Positions 35,458 through 49,100 are shown, counted from the stretch's first letter. The stretch is 64,000 bases of DNA from Geosiphon pyriformis (GCA_016748015.1 JAAOMT010000672.1:75428-139427); one strand, 5' to 3'. Made by a program: numbers and translations. Notes: generated by a model from the sequence alone, not told the origin.

Positions 35458-37633
35458 TCATAGCATATCCAAGTCCTCTGATTTTGGTTCAACTTTTTCA
35501 AATACGAATTTTTCTTGGTCATCGTCTTTTATTATTTGAGAATCCAGGAGTATTGAAATCTGTGAATGGTTTATCTCTTCAATCGTTTCAAGGTATCTTC
35601 TTCGTTTTGCGCCAAGTAGGGGAGATTTTGCTTTTGTAGGCCGCTTTCTTGATGGTTCAATTCTCACAGGAGTATAGTGTTTTATTGGTTCAGGATGATG
35701 AACCAATTCAGAACGCAGGTGACGAATTTCTGCTTCCTTTCTAGTCTGTGATTATCAATTATTTGATATATCAAATTAAGTTAGTTATCGAAAATCTACG
35801 TATATTCCCAATGAATAAATACTTGACCTCTTCCTCTTTTTGAATTGCCTCTTTGAGCATCTCATGCTCTTTCTCCCTTGATTTTCTTTCTGCTAATAGT
35901 TTTTTGTGTTCCTCAATGCGAAGGTCGGTTCTAAAAATGAATTCGTGCGGTTCAGTTGGAGGAGGAACTTCAGGTTTAAGTGGAATAACCGGTTCAAGCT
36001 TTGGAAGTGGTCTTGCGTGGAAAATTTTATTCTCTTTTTCACGTTGTTCCGCTTCATTTAGCTTTTCTTGAAACTTTTTTTGATATTCTTCTCCACGGAT
36101 ATTGGTTTGAAAAGTAAATGGTTTTGGATGCGTGACTGGGTAATGTAAGGGTATAGGCAATTGCTAATTTCATAAACAAAGTATCAGTAAAAGTCAGGGC
36201 AATGAAGCAAGAGGTCTTTGGATTAGTTATATTTTATAGGCTTACATCTGGGGAATCACTGGGAAGAGGTTGGGCTCGGAATTGGCGTGCCGAATTAATT
36301 TCTTCCATTTCCCTTTTTATTCTCTCTTCTCTCTCCTGAGCATTTCTCCTTCTTATTTCATCTCCAGGTAAGAAAAATTCAGGCGCATCGAGCTTTCGAT
36401 GTTGAAATATTGGTCTGAAAGGATTCTGTAGATCTGGAACAGGATTGGCTTTTATAACGTGAGGTGTGGAAGGTGGCACTTGTGGCGGCGGTTTAGGTTT
36501 CGTTATATTAGGAGAGCAAGGTATTGTCAATACAGATTTTTCAACCTTAGAAACACCTAGTTCCCCGGCTAATTCAAAAATCTATTAAAAAATTTAATTG
36601 AATACTGTATTATTGAAAAATGATATCAAGGATCCAATTCGAGATGAGAACTAACCCTATGGTTAACCGGCTTAGCCTTGAATTCATGTTTCTCGGCTTC
36701 TTGTGCTCGTTGTTCCTCCGTACTTAGGAGCCTGAAATAAAGAATTAATACGAGATATCCATTAAAAGCAATTTCTAGAGACTTACATAAGTGGCTTAGC
36801 TCTTAATTTTGTCAACAGAAATGGAGATTTGGGTATTGTAGCTGTTCTTTTGGCAAACGACATATTGCTGGACTAATAAAAGATGAAAATTAGCAAAATA
36901 TTATTAGCTAGAATTTGAGATTGATTAAAATCCAAACCCTGGTTTTGAACAATTTACCCAAGAATCATCTACGTTCTCTATAGGTTTTGGCTTGAACCTC
37001 TCCGGTGTTTGCTCAATATAATTTTGCACTTGTTTTACTAACGGAACAAATGGTGATTTAGGGCTCATCGTGGTGTCTGAAAAGTGGCTTCTCTGAGCAC
37101 GCAAGGCAGTCTGTAACGTAAAAGGCTTCGGAATTGTGAGTTTCTAAAAAGCAGAAGAAAAGTTTATGAATATTGGAAAAAATCTTGGGCTCATATAAAA
37201 GATATTCAACAGTTACTTTTATTCCATTAGAAGATGATTCTAAAAAATGATCTTCACTTGAGAAATCTTGTCTTTCTGAATTTTTAGATACTTTCTCAGA
37301 CCTCTCAAAATCATTATCTTTCGATTCATGTTGTCTTTGATCTCCAAGTTCCTCCGGGTAGAGGTCGGCTGATTCCACAAAATCATCATTTTTTGATTCA
37401 CTTTGTTGTTTTTCACATTCGAGTTCCTCTGAGTAGAGGTTTGCAGACTTTACAAAATTATTACTTCTCGAATCACGTCGTTGTCTTTGGAGTTCTTCCG
37501 AGTAGAGGTCGGCTGATTCACCTTTTGGTATCACGCTTTCGAGCTCGAGTTTGTATGAGCATTGTGTTGAGACTTCTTTTACCTCTAACGAAGTTTCTTG
37601 GGTAATTTCGGTATCTAAAGACTCACTTTCCAT
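35458..37633 (-). CDS. TPX2: TPX2-like protein, copy B
   Basis: Seven exons: 37633-37217, 37143-36958, 36872-36787, 36731-36656, 36581-36246, 36163-35828, 35745-35458; total 574 aa. Exons 2-7 match exons 4-9 of copy A in order, content and intron phase; two have identical lengths (76 and 336 bp). The repeats are LTIPKPF, TIPKSP..LTKLRAKP, LLSTEEQ...FKAKP, and the C-terminal domain FRTDLRIEEHKKL...HLRSELVHHPEPIKHY. The N-terminus lacks the Aurora-type LYEFDAP...DSWF motif of copy A. Instead it has three SA(D/N)LY(S/P)EEL units at residues about 40, 63 and 88. It probably binds microtubules; Aurora activation is doubtful. The promoter is shared with the gene at 37,763 and contains an MCB box. 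Confidence 0.88.
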
Positions 37634-37762
37634 ACTAAGAATTTAGTTAACGGGGTAAATAACCAATGCCAGTAATGGTTGTTATATCTGAAAATCTATA
37701 ACATGACGCGTGACGTATTAATTTAATGTTGGCATTTTTAAACTTGTAAATTTTCGAACTTA
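37634..37762. promoter_or_regulatory. 129-bp bidirectional promoter with MCB-type box
   Basis: It separates the starts of TPX2 copy B (leftward) and the unknown 244-aa gene (rightward). ACATGACGCGTGACG at 37,701-37,715 contains ACGCGT (37,706-37,711) and a second TGACG. It lies 73 bp from one ATG and 52 bp from the other. The shared TGACGCGT core with TPX2 copy A suggests G1/S- or mitosis-linked control, by analogy with MBF targets. Confidence 0.55.
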
Positions 37763-38778
37763 ATGTTGCCACAGGCGAAAAGGGAAGAAATCCAGCACAT
37801 TGTAACTACTTTTCTGCTTGATAACAATGTTGCAGGTGGTCAAAAAAATACTGTTGGTGCTTTCACTTTTGAAGAAAATACCAGTTTGAATCACATCACT
37901 AGGCTGTTTCCTTGCCAATACAGGTAATTCAAATTAACGATTTAGTTTTCCCATTCCAACTTTCAGTTGGAGGTTCCCTCAAGCCATGAAATCTCCTTCA
38001 CTTATTTTTTGGAATCATAGGTCTAAATCTCAAGTGAAAGAGTTCTACAAAGAGTTTTGCCAGTTCCGTTCTGGAGTTCGCGAGTGCGTTCGTGAGAACA
38101 TACAGAATCAGTATAGCAATGCTCCACTTACTTCTCATGTAGAAGTAAGCTTTGATAGTCAAGAGGATCTGGTTAATATTTCAGGAGCCGCAGCAATAAA
38201 GGTATATGACCTATTGTCTCGATAAAATTTTTGAAAGTGTGTCGGGAATTTTTATCCTTTCCATTCTTTCCCTACCGATCAGCAAAATAGGGAGGAAGGC
38301 ATAAATACTGAAATTTTTGATGAGGAGGATGATAATGGCAATGATCCGCGTTTACTTGCTCTCCCCGAAGCCATTCAAATGCTAATAAAAGTCGAGAAAA
38401 CCATTCAAAGAGAATTGCGCAGAATGGAGCACGAATGTGGGATTTATCTACAGGATATCAAGACGTACTTCTTTCTTTTGTCTTTATTTGCATGGAACTT
38501 TTTCTCAAGCTGAACTTCTAATTTTTTTCAACAGCTTAAGTGGTCACATGTCAGATCTCATATGCCGAAAGATTCCCCCTGAAGGGTTAGGGGAACATCA
38601 GGCAGCTGCAGAAATAACGGTATGTATTCTATGAGAACTCCCAAACCTAATTTAAATTTTATTACAGATAATATTCTACATCGCTTTCCATTGTATATTA
38701 TTATAGGAATTCACACAGAAGTGTGATAAAATAACGAATTCTTTGCTCGCCCAAGAATTAGAACATGGCGATACGTGA
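37763..38778 (+). CDS. Unrecognised 244-aa protein, divergent from TPX2 copy B
   Basis: Five exons: 37763-37923, 37967-38201, 38283-38464, 38535-38619, 38707-38778; all GT-AG and the sum is exactly 245 codons including stop. The first half is mixed alpha/beta in character, with an aromatic patch (SWRFPQAMKSPSLIFWNH) followed by a basic helix (KSQVKEFYKEFCQFRSGVR). A short acidic linker (FDEEDDNGNDP) leads to a long, probably helical C-terminus (LPEAIQMLIKVEKTIQRELRR to the end) that could form a coiled coil. No signal peptide or membrane segment. I do not recognise the family. Sharing a promoter with a spindle gene hints at a cell-cycle role, which is only inference. Confidence 0.75.
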
Positions 38779-39340
38779 AAATAAGTGGAAAACAAAATTG
38801 TTTTTTTATTGACCAAGGGATTTTCCTTCTTAGAGTAGTTTTTGCGAATTTCTCATAAGGTCAGTATCAAATAAATTAATAATTGACATAAATAACTTTG
38901 ATTTCTTTGCTCGGAAACATCCAGGTTTGAAGTCACAGAAATCTTTGAAAGATCGAGATTTGAATTTTTAAAGAATAAAAACTATTAGTCTCATTTTAAA
39001 TAAGTGATTTCTTGATTTTTTTGTTCACAATTTTATTTTATTAATTAAATAGAAAATTTCAAGCTAAATTTTTATTATATGTTCAAGTGTAATTTTTTAA
39101 AAATAATTTTAATATTAAATTAAGAATTTTCGATTTTTTTTTATTAAATATGATTTAATTATTATTTTTTAACAGCTCATATTTTAAGTTAATTAAATTT
39201 ACTTGACAATAATATTTAATTTAGCATATATATTTGTTTTACAGCTTTAGAAATTTTTTGTATTAAAATCAAAATTTTTATTACTTGAAAAAATATTTAT
39301 GTTATTTTTAACTTGTTTTTTTATTATTATAATAAAATGT
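38779..39340. other. Intergenic, grading into AT-rich repeat DNA
   Basis: The first 200 bp has mixed composition (3' flank of the preceding gene). After about 38,990 it is nearly pure A+T. No gene seen. Confidence 0.5.
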
Positions 39341-39460
39341 AATCCAATTACCAACTATAACATAAAACTACATTATCTTACAAATAATTGTAATTCATGG
39401 TTTTTTTTTTACATATAACCAGTTATTTAAGCCAATTAAAACTATTAACAAAAAATTTGA
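39341..39460 (-). mobile_element. LINE 3'-end fragment, minus strand
   Basis: TTTACATATAACCAGTTATT and its surroundings match the 3' UTR of the LINE at 40,800-40,900 and, inverted, that at 23,254-23,389. It is short and strongly mutated. Confidence 0.45.
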
Positions 39461-40790
39461 CTCATTATATGACAAAAATTAACTTACAAAATTAGCTGTA
39501 CATAAAAAAATTTAATTTATTATATAAATTAGCAAAGCAAATAATAAAAGATTATATTTTTTAAGGCCAATATATAATTTGTTTTTAAGCAATTAAATTT
39601 TTATTCTATATAAATTAAAAAAATAGTAAATAAAATTATTATTTTAAATAATATTTAGCTTGTTAAATCCAAAAAACAAAACTTTTTATAAAGCTTAAAT
39701 TTAAACTTAAAAAAAATTTATTAATATTATTTTAAAAAATTATAATAACAAAATTCTGTAAACTTTTTAATTTATTAGTTATTAAGTCAAATTATTGGCA
39801 CCAAATAATGCTTTTATATATTATTATTACTTAATAAAATCATAAATTTAAGGATTTTTTTAGCAATAATAATAATAATAATAATAATAATTTTATTAAA
39901 TAATATATATTACTACAAATATAATTATAAATTATAATTTTTAAAATAATTATTTTAAAATTTTAAAGAACAAAAAATTATAAAATAAAATATTTAAAAT
40001 AAAAAAATATTGTTTTTATTATTTGTTTTTGAGCAAAAATCAGTTTAATATAAGTTTTTATAAGAAAAAATAATCTAATTTTATTAAAAATACAAAAAAT
40101 ACAATTAACAAAAAACAAAATTTTTTTAATTAATTATTAAAATATGTAATTTTTAAATACTTAAATTTAAAAAATAAATATAAGTTTATAAATTAAAACA
40201 ATTAAAATAGTTTATTAATTTAAAACTATTATAAAAACAATATTTTTAAGCAATATAACAACTTTTATTATTTATTTAACATTATAACAAAAACAAAATA
40301 AAATAATAAATTAATTATTTTTAATTAAAAAATTATAATATAAAATATTAATATTAATAAATTTGTAATATTAATAATAAGTATAAAAAAAATTATAAAA
40401 ATAACATAATTTAAAATATTAATAATAAGTATTAAAACATATTTAAAATATTAATAACAAGTTTTTTATATAAAAATTATAATAAAAATTATAAAAATTA
40501 AATGTAAAATTAGTTAAAAAATATATATTATAAATTAACTTAATTATAATTATAATTTAATTTAATTAAAAACCTAAATTAAATACAAAATTTTTTTAAC
40601 AAACTAAAAAATATTATATAATATAATAATAATAAATTTTATTATGTTTTAATTTTTTATATATTATTATTAAAAGTTTAATTGTTTTTTTTAATATTAT
40701 TAATATTAATAAAAATTATTGAATTTTTAAAGTATTTTTTATACTTAAAGCTATTTATATTATTAAATTTTTATTATTATTTATTTAATA
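39461..40790. other. AT-rich desert with a short microsatellite
   Basis: No domain is visible in any frame. A (TAA)n run of about nine units lies at 39,865-39,891 and may be a LINE tail. The composition is what fully RIP-like converted repeats would leave. Confidence 0.45.
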
Positions 40791-43609
40791 AATAAAATCC
40801 AATCACTATCTAGTATATAAGACTAAATTAAGTGGCTTAAATTAAATATGATTTATATACTTTTTACATATAGCTAGCCATTTGGGCCAAATAAAGTAAT
40901 ACTACATGTTTATATAAACCTTTACATTATTATTTAAATCAGAGAAAAACAAATACAGTTTGTATTTATTAAAACCAATTGCAAAAAATTCAATTATTTT
41001 CAAAAAATAAATTATACTATCTAATAAACCAATTACTAAACCAGCAATCAGATCAAACACTATCCTATTATTATTTACTAAATCTGTTCTCTCTATATTT
41101 GCTTTAAACTTAAATTTAATAAACCAAATTTTTAAACAATAAAATTTTACTAATTGTTTTATAAATACAATCACAGTAATCAAAACTTTTTTTTTGTTAT
41201 TAAAAGCTACTACAGCTTTCAAATATCAATTTTTTAGCACAAATTTCTTATAAATTATAGCATATAAACCTATATTAACCAAATACTTAAAAAAAGTTCT
41301 TAATATAACAAAAAAAAAAAATACAGATACTTATTAAAAAAACCTAAATATTAAAGAACTTAATTAAAATTTCTTTATAAATAACAATATTTTTAGGGCA
41401 GATAAAAACATAATCTAAAAATTTCATTTTTCTACACAATAGACATAATACTTCAGAATATCTTTTATTATATAGTTTTTTTCTAACAGTCATAGGCAAA
41501 TATTTATATATAGTTTTTATCAAATATATATGCAGATTAGCAGACTTCTTGCTTGTAAAACCAAAAAGCATATATAAATTAAAATATTATACTTTTACAA
41601 TAGAAGCCAATTTATCTTTTGAATTAATTTATTTAATATTATATTTTGACCAAAATTATTTTCTTATTAAGTATAACATATAGATCTATATATATTACAG
41701 ATAAAATAACAAATATTACCAAAATCAGTCATGTTTTTAATTATAATAAAATGTTTATAAACTCTACTTGACAGAAATAAGAGAAAGTTTACAGCTTTAT
41801 TTGTTATCTAATCTATTTTAATATTGTTTAATATATTTAAATAGTCTTTAACTTTAATTTAATTGACTAAAAAATTTTTGGTTTTTATTAAATTAGTTAT
41901 ATGTTTTCTTTCTATCTAATATTGATTGTAAAAATCTAGTATATTAAGTACAATCTTAAATATATATACATTAATAATAGTCTGGCTATTCAGATACAGA
42001 GCTATTATACAAAAAAATAGAACATATTCCAAAAACAAAACAACAGTTTGCAATTTGATTATTGTAGATAACAGAAAATTATATACTTTGATACTAATTC
42101 CCATATTTACTGCCAGAAAATATGTGATAGCTTTACAAGTTACCTTTACAGAACCCAAATTTTTTGATAATTTATCTATGTATACTTTAATGACATCTAA
42201 CCAAATCTTATGTAAATACTTACAAACATTAAAAAACCCATCAAATTTTAGAATGTTCAATCTATTTGACTTATTAATACAATTAAAATTAGCTATCAAA
42301 GAATTATTATTACACAAAAACTTTAAAGCCAACTTAAATTAAAATAATATAGAGCCTTTAAGATTTAGTTTTTTTCAATAATAAAACATTTTTTAATCTA
42401 CCATATTATTACAAACTTTTTTAAAAAGCAAACTAAATTATAATATAAAGACTTCTCCAAAATATCTGACATTAAAAATTTTTCAAAACTACAAAACATA
42501 TTAGATAGTTTATTGTACAGAAACAAATAATTAACCAAAAAAATTTTTACCACTTTAACCAAAAAATTGTTAATAGAATTAATATGTAACTTGATAAAAC
42601 ATTATAATAAATTCAAAAAAATCCAGCTTAGAATCTGCAAATCCAATTGCTTATAATCAAACAAGTATCCAAGAATGTCTAAAAAATTGACAAAAAACAT
42701 TATTAATACCAATTTGGTCTTAGCTTGTATTTGTTCAAATGATTTTAAATCATATAAGAAAGGATAATATAATATTTTACTAAAAAAGTTATATGACAAA
42801 TTAGCTTTAGATTTAAGACCTTTTTTAACTATAATATTCCATTTATAATACACATTTAACAACATAAAACTAAATAAAAACCTATAACTAACTATAAATT
42901 GTAAAATAGCTGACATTAAATAAGAAAACTGTTTATCCATAATAGTTTTTTTGAGCATTATGTTAACAAAAAAATGAACATTAGAATAGATTTTAGTTAA
43001 ACTTGACTTAAACAAACTTTTAGTTAACAAAAAAATTCCCAAATATTTATGTGATTTACCTTTTTTGGTAATTAAAATTAGCTTGCTATTGGTTTTTAAT
43101 AACACTATTTTAATATCTTAGTTAATTAAAATAGCTATTGTTTTTTATTGTTAATTAAGATATTATTAAATAAAAAAATTTACTGACAATATTTAATATA
43201 TACTGTATAGAAACTTGACTATTTTTAATTTAAATAGTAGTATTAATAAAAACACCAGCTACAAAAAAAGAGGTTTTCCCATTTTTGATTTATATTTTGT
43301 TTATCTTATTCATAAACTTAGTATTGATTTAATATTTGAATAAATAATCATGTTTTTTAATCTCACACAAAAAAAAATTATAAAAAATTTTCCAAAAAAA
43401 AAGGAAAAACATTTCATCTTAATCCAGTTTATTATGTACTTAATATTTATTTATAAAACCAAAATCAGTTTTAACTCTATTTATTCTGTTTTTATAAATG
43501 CTACCAAAGAAATTAATAATTTTTTTACATATTTTAATGTATTATAAGCTGGCTTTTAAATAAAACCAACTAACAGAGTTATAAGATTTATACATATTTT
43601 GCAAACTAA
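40791..43609 (-). mobile_element. Decayed LINE, minus strand (RT to 3' end)
   Basis: Reading leftward: the RT region near 43,560-43,110, then KGKSHKYLGIF and LYDLKSFEQIQAKTK (within 43,105-42,602), an RNase H remnant (LNSQTIINV, where LDSQA is normal, within 42,332-41,916), VRKKLYNKRYSEVLCLLC (41,571-41,344) and the C-terminal block (41,222-40,902), then the 3' UTR. Order and content match the plus-strand copy at 20,354-23,389. There are many stops. The right end is bounded by the gypsy derivative at 43,610. Confidence 0.75.
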
Positions 43610-44554
43610 TATTACTCATAGAATATAGGAATTAAATATTAGTACATAAATTAGCCAATCAAAATAAACGTAGTAAAAAGTGGAATTCCAAGATTCCTTT
43701 CAGAGGAATTGCAGGATTCCAGGAATTTCAGGATTCTCATATAAGAAATTGCAGAATTCCAGAATTCCAGAATTCCTTTCAAAAAAATTGCAGAATTTCA
43801 GGAATTTCAAGATTCTTAATTAGAGAATTGAAAAATTCAAGGAATTTTGTACAATAAAATTTATATATATATAGCAGTAGTATTAAAAGTTAGAAAATTA
43901 GTCAGAAAAACTTCCAGAGTCAGTAAAACTCTCAGAGTCAATTAGACTCACAAGTCTTAATTATTAGAATTTTTTAGTTAGAGACCTGTTAGTTTAGATT
44001 TAATCTAAGCAACTTTACACATTACAAATATTAATAAATAATTATTTAATATCTCCAATCTACTTCTCACTATCAATATTTTATGTTGATAGCAATTGAT
44101 ACTTAATCACACTGGAACAATAGCTTTTGATTACAGCTATTGACAAGATACTAACTTGCAATTGTTTTTGTTTATTTTTTTATCTTTTTTTATTTTCTTT
44201 TATTTTCTTTTGTATTTCTATTGGGTTTACTAATTAATTAAAAATTAAAGAGCTGAGTTACAGACATTATAGGGACTGGTAAAAGATCTGTGAAACAAGG
44301 GTAAAACACTTATAGATTTGAGGATAGCTTATTAGAAAGATTACTGGCCACCAAGCTGAAAAAAAAATTTGACAGAATTATGATTCTGGAAGACTACTGA
44401 AACAACTATTGAATCTCTGTTCATTATACAAAGAACTCAACAAAAAACCTTCAGATAACAATACCTTCAGATACTACTAACAACATTATATCAATTGAGC
44501 ACCAAGTTATAAATTTGTTATTTGCTTTGAGACTCCAAATAATCACTTGTAACA
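43610..44554 (+). repeat. 5' LTR of the gypsy derivative
   Basis: It starts TATTACTCATAG (TG changed to TA) and ends GTAACA, followed by TTTGGTGCTCCC. The hairpin near 44,070 is kept with a wobble pair. Confidence 0.8.
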
Positions 44555-44689
44555 TTTGGTGCTCCCTGTGAGATATAATTCAACAAAGAACCAGTACTAA
44601 CAACAACCATACAGGAAAGTGACAGACCAAGAGAAAACAAAGAAAAATTACTTAGGATTCATGAAATCTTTATTTTACTATTACCTTTA

Positions 44690-45400
44690 AAAAACTCATT
44701 AAATTGAAACTCCAATTATTCAAAACCTGAGCATTAAAACCCCAAACATTTGAAACTTATCCATAATAAAAAATCATTAAATTCAAACTCCGATTATTTA
44801 AGACCTAATCATTAAAAACCTCAAACATTCGAAACTTATCTTTGATAAATTCATTAAAAACTTGTTAAATTAAAACTCCGATTATTCAAGACCCGATTAT
44901 TAAATCTCCGAACATTTGAAACTTACTTTTGATAAACTTGTTAAAACTTCAACTATTCAAGACCTGATTGTTCAAAAACTCAAACATTCGAAACCCAATA
45001 ATTCCAATTCCACTATTGTATAAAGAACTTACCTTCGATAAACTCATTAAATTAAAAACTCCAAAAATTATTTGAAACCCAATAATTCCAACCCTGCTAT
45101 CATATAAAGAAACTTACCTTCGATAAAATTCATTAAAACTCTGATTCTTCAAGACCTGATAGTTCAAAACCCAAACATTCGAAATCCAATAAATTCTAAC
45201 CTTACTAATGTAAAAAGAAACTTACCTTCGGTAAAACTTGTTAAAAGTTAAAACTCCGATTATTCAAGACTCAATTGTTCAAAACCCAAACATTCAAAAC
45301 CCAATAAGTCTAACCCTGCTATTGGACAAGGAAACTTACCTCAGATAAAACCCATCAAATCTTTAGAAATTCAAAACTCCAATTATTTAAAGATCTGTTG
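44690..45400 (+). repeat. Degenerate tandem repeats
   Basis: At least six units of about 70-115 bp share the words AACTCCGATTATTCAAGACC, AACATTCGAAAC and CTTACCTTCGATAAACTC. A single related word (GAATATTCGAACCCC) occurs at about 4,957 in the younger element, so the array probably grew from gag sequence. Confidence 0.7.
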
Positions 45401-45689
45401 GAAGAATTCCAAAAAAAAACTACACAAATTCATACTTACCTGTACAAAGACTGCCTTCTTTCATGCCAAAAGTCAGCATTGAAAAAGTGTCAATACAAAA
45501 AAGACTTAGAAAAGAAAAAGGAATTTGAAAATCAGCAGTACCAAAATTGATCAACAAATCATCAAAACTCACCTGATAGTTCTAAGTCACAATCTACTTC
45601 CATGCATCATATATTTAAACTCTGAGGAAGACAAACCAATTAGCAAAAATTGGAATTGGAACTTAATTCCAATTTAAACTCCACTGATA

Positions 45690-46036
45690 ATGACAATAAT
45701 TCAAACTCCACTAAATAACAATAACAATTTAAACTTCACCAACAATGATTCAAACTCCACTTCAAACACCAAACAATATATCACACTTTTAAATCTTACA
45801 ATGGAGCAGAAATTAACTAAATTCAGTGATAATAATGAGAACATTATGTCTAAACATGCACATAATACAGATACAAGATTTGAACATGGATATTCTGGAC
45901 AGACCACTACAGTTAAAAACTCCAATCACATATAAAATTAGATTTACAAATAGCAATAAAAATTACCACAACAACATTGATACAAAAGAGAGATTTAGAA
46001 AATTTTGCAGGAGCTCAATATTAAAGGAGAAAATAA
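45690..46036 (+). pseudogene. Truncated dUTPase remnant in the gypsy derivative
   Basis: The 81-codon piece at 45,690-45,935 matches the Asn/Ser-rich linker and dUTPase start of the younger element (compare 8,040-8,215). It then joins, after a deletion, the sequence next to the polypurine tract (GAGCTCAATATTAAAGGAG at about 46,012). Not functional. Confidence 0.65.
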
Positions 46037-46158
46037 TGTTACTTATAGAATATAGGAATTAAATATTAGTACATAAATTAGCCAATCAGAATAAACATAA
46101 TAAAAAGTGAAATTTCAGAATTCCTTTCAAAGGAATTGCAGGATTCCAGAAATTTCAA

Positions 46159-49100
46159 CACAAACTTAATATTGTGAAAAAATTTTGATGCCAAAACAAA
46201 CCAAGAAGATATTGGTCTTCTAAGATCTAATTTTTTCTAATAATAGAATGTTTTTTAATCTATAATTCTACTTTGTTTATCCAAAAGTCTATTGTAAAAA
46301 GCTATACCAAATCTTTTTAAAAAACTAATCTTTTTAAAGTACAATGAAATTTTTAAGACATTTAACATAAAAAATTTGCCAGAACTAAAAAATGCACAAG
46401 GCAGATTATTTGCTAACAAGAAACTATTGTCCAAAAAATACTTACCACTTTAACTAAAAAATTGTTAAAAAAACTAACACACAATCTTATTAAATACTAT
46501 AAAAAATTCAAAAGAGTCCAGCTCAAAATCCATGTTCAAAAAGCTAATCAAGAATCTTAGAAGCATTTGTGAAGATAATTGTCAATACAATCTTCTTTTC
46601 AGTTTGAATTTGTTTTAATATTTTCAGATCATACAATAAAAAATAATACAATATCTTACTTAAAAAATCACAGAACAACTCAGTTTTTAATTTCAGATTT
46701 TTTTGATTAAAATATTTTATTAATAACAAACTCCAAGAAAAATAATACTAAACTGTAAATAATAGTTAACAATAGATTACAAAACAGCCAAAACCAAATA
46801 TAAAAACTGTTTATTTATAATAGCTTTTCTTAAGACCATATTTGAAAAAAACTTAACATTGAATTAATTCTTAATTAAACTGGACTTGAATATTTTATTA
46901 ATAAATAAAAAGATTTTCAAATATTTGTGTAATATATTACTTTTAACAATTAAAATAAATAACTTACTAATGTTTAAAAAAACATTTTTAATCTTCTTAT
47001 TAATAAGAATAGTTACTGTCTTGTCATTATTAATTGAGATATTAATAATTGAAAAAAATTTACTGACAATATCTAATATATATTGTATAAAAATTTGACT
47101 ATTTCTAATTCATATAGTATTATCTATAAAAGCACTAACTACAAAAAAAAAGTTATTCTTCTTTTGGTTTTTACTTTTTTTGTTTTAGCCACAAATCTAA
47201 TATCAATTCAGTATTTACATAAATAGTTTTGTTTTTTAATCTTATACAAAAAAGAATTATAGAAAATTTTTCAAAGAAGAAGAAAGAATATCTTACTTTA
47301 ATTTAGTTTATCATATATCTAATATTTATTTATAAGACCAAAATCTGTCATAATTTTATTTAATTTATTTTTATAAATGCTGTTAAAAAAGATAATGAAT
47401 TTTTTACACATTTTTATATGCTATAGACTAGTTTTTCAATAGTGTCAACCAATTAAGTTATATGTTTTATATATATTTTGTAAAACCAACCAAATCTTTT
47501 TGTTTTTTTTTAAAAAATCTTTGACTATTAAATTAACAGCAAAAATAAAAGATTGTATTAAAGTGCTTTTTAAAACAAAGAAGTTGTTTTTACCAAAAAC
47601 ATTGAATTTGTTGTAAACAAAAGAAATCTGATTTGAAAAAATCTTAAAAAAATTTTTTTTAGTCATCTTAATTAAGATAATAAGTTAAGTGTTTATTAAA
47701 ATTCTATCTTATTTATAAGGTTTAAATATTATTAAAACCTACACCCTTTTCTATAGAATTAGAACTACACTCAAAGTTAAACATAAATTTAGAAATTCCA
47801 AAAAACACTTAAGAATATTATTGCCATAATGTTTTTACAATTTATTGAAAATATTACTTAGATCAGCAGCTTTATTATCTAACAAATTCTTGATTACCTA
47901 AACCAATTTTTCAAAACCAATAATATTTATAATATTTAAAAATACATTATTATTTACATAGTTTAAAGAGACATATTAATTAGTCTAAAGTTTAGACAAA
48001 GATTTAAAAACTACTTGCTTCTTAGTCTAACTCTCTATAATTACATTAACTTTAGATTTAATATTATTAGGTTCCAAAACCAATTTATTATTAACTATTA
48101 AATAATTTAATAATATCTTGTAAAATGGTTTTTTTAATACATTTTTAATCATACAGTTTTTATTTAAGCAAAAATTTTTCATTTTTTTCTTGATTACACA
48201 TCTTATAACAGTTGTCTCAGTAGTTTTGAACTCATGTATTTTGGACTTTTAATAATTTTTCCTAATCTAAGACAAACAACTAAAAATATTTATTGACTTA
48301 GCACTATTTTAAATCATAACTTGTATTTTAAAAGCCCTATTTTTATCAATAATCAACCAAGTATAAAGCAAAAAATTAGTTCTAAATGTATTATTAGACT
48401 TAAAAGATTTTACCACTTTGGCAATTAATTCCAATTTGAAAAACCTTGACAATTGTTTGTTGGAGGAATATTTAGTTTTACTATACCAATGTTTAAAAAA
48501 TATTTTGTCTGCTGATTTTACAATTACATTTCTTAAAAATTTTTATATTATATTCAGATTACTTCTTATACTTGTTCTATCAAATTTATCTATTATTAAA
48601 GAAAGTTTAATTGAAGAAAAATCACAAAATTTACTCTACTTAATACTATTAGTATTTTTAATCTTAAATTTTCAATGCTTCCTATTTGCTTATTTGTAAA
48701 TACTATTTAAACAAGCATTTAAAAAACCCCAATCTAATTAAAACATTAACTGCTTTATGATTTGTATTAAAAAAGTCAGACACAAAGCTGATCTCACAAT
48801 CTGCAATTGTTAATAACAAATCTCTATTAACAAAAATATAATTGATAACTTTTTCAGCTTTTTTAAAGTTGTTCTAAATAGAAAATTTAGCCAAAAAATA
48901 TTTATAAAATAAATTAACCAGATTCATATCTGAACATTTCTTGAAATTTGTGTTTTTCTTGAAATTATTTTCATTAAAGTTACAATTTAGAATCACAAAA
49001 AAGCTAGAATCAATTATCTTAAAAATAATAAAATTAATATTAGAAGCTTGACTAAATTTTGTTTCAGCCAATACACTAGTATATAAATTCAGAATTGTAA

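Larger units (their letters stand above)
43610..46158 (+). mobile_element. Internally deleted gypsy derivative
   Basis: A 945-bp 5' LTR (43,610-44,554) has the same start, GAATTGCAGGATTCC array, TATA box, hairpin and end as the younger element, plus an extra segment of roughly 90 bp after the TATA box. The interior (44,555-46,036) keeps the primer site, a gag-leader-derived tandem repeat, a dUTPase start (45,770-45,960) and the polypurine tract. Everything from RT to integrase is missing. The 3' LTR begins at 46,037 (TGTTACTTATAG) and is cut off after about 120 bp. This is a non-autonomous form of the element at 3,271-14,025. Confidence 0.8.

Noticed and set aside
48418-48699. Plus-strand 93-aa hydrophobic open frame
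   Set aside because: It is antisense to a decayed minus-strand LINE ORF2; AT-rich antisense frames commonly look hydrophobic.
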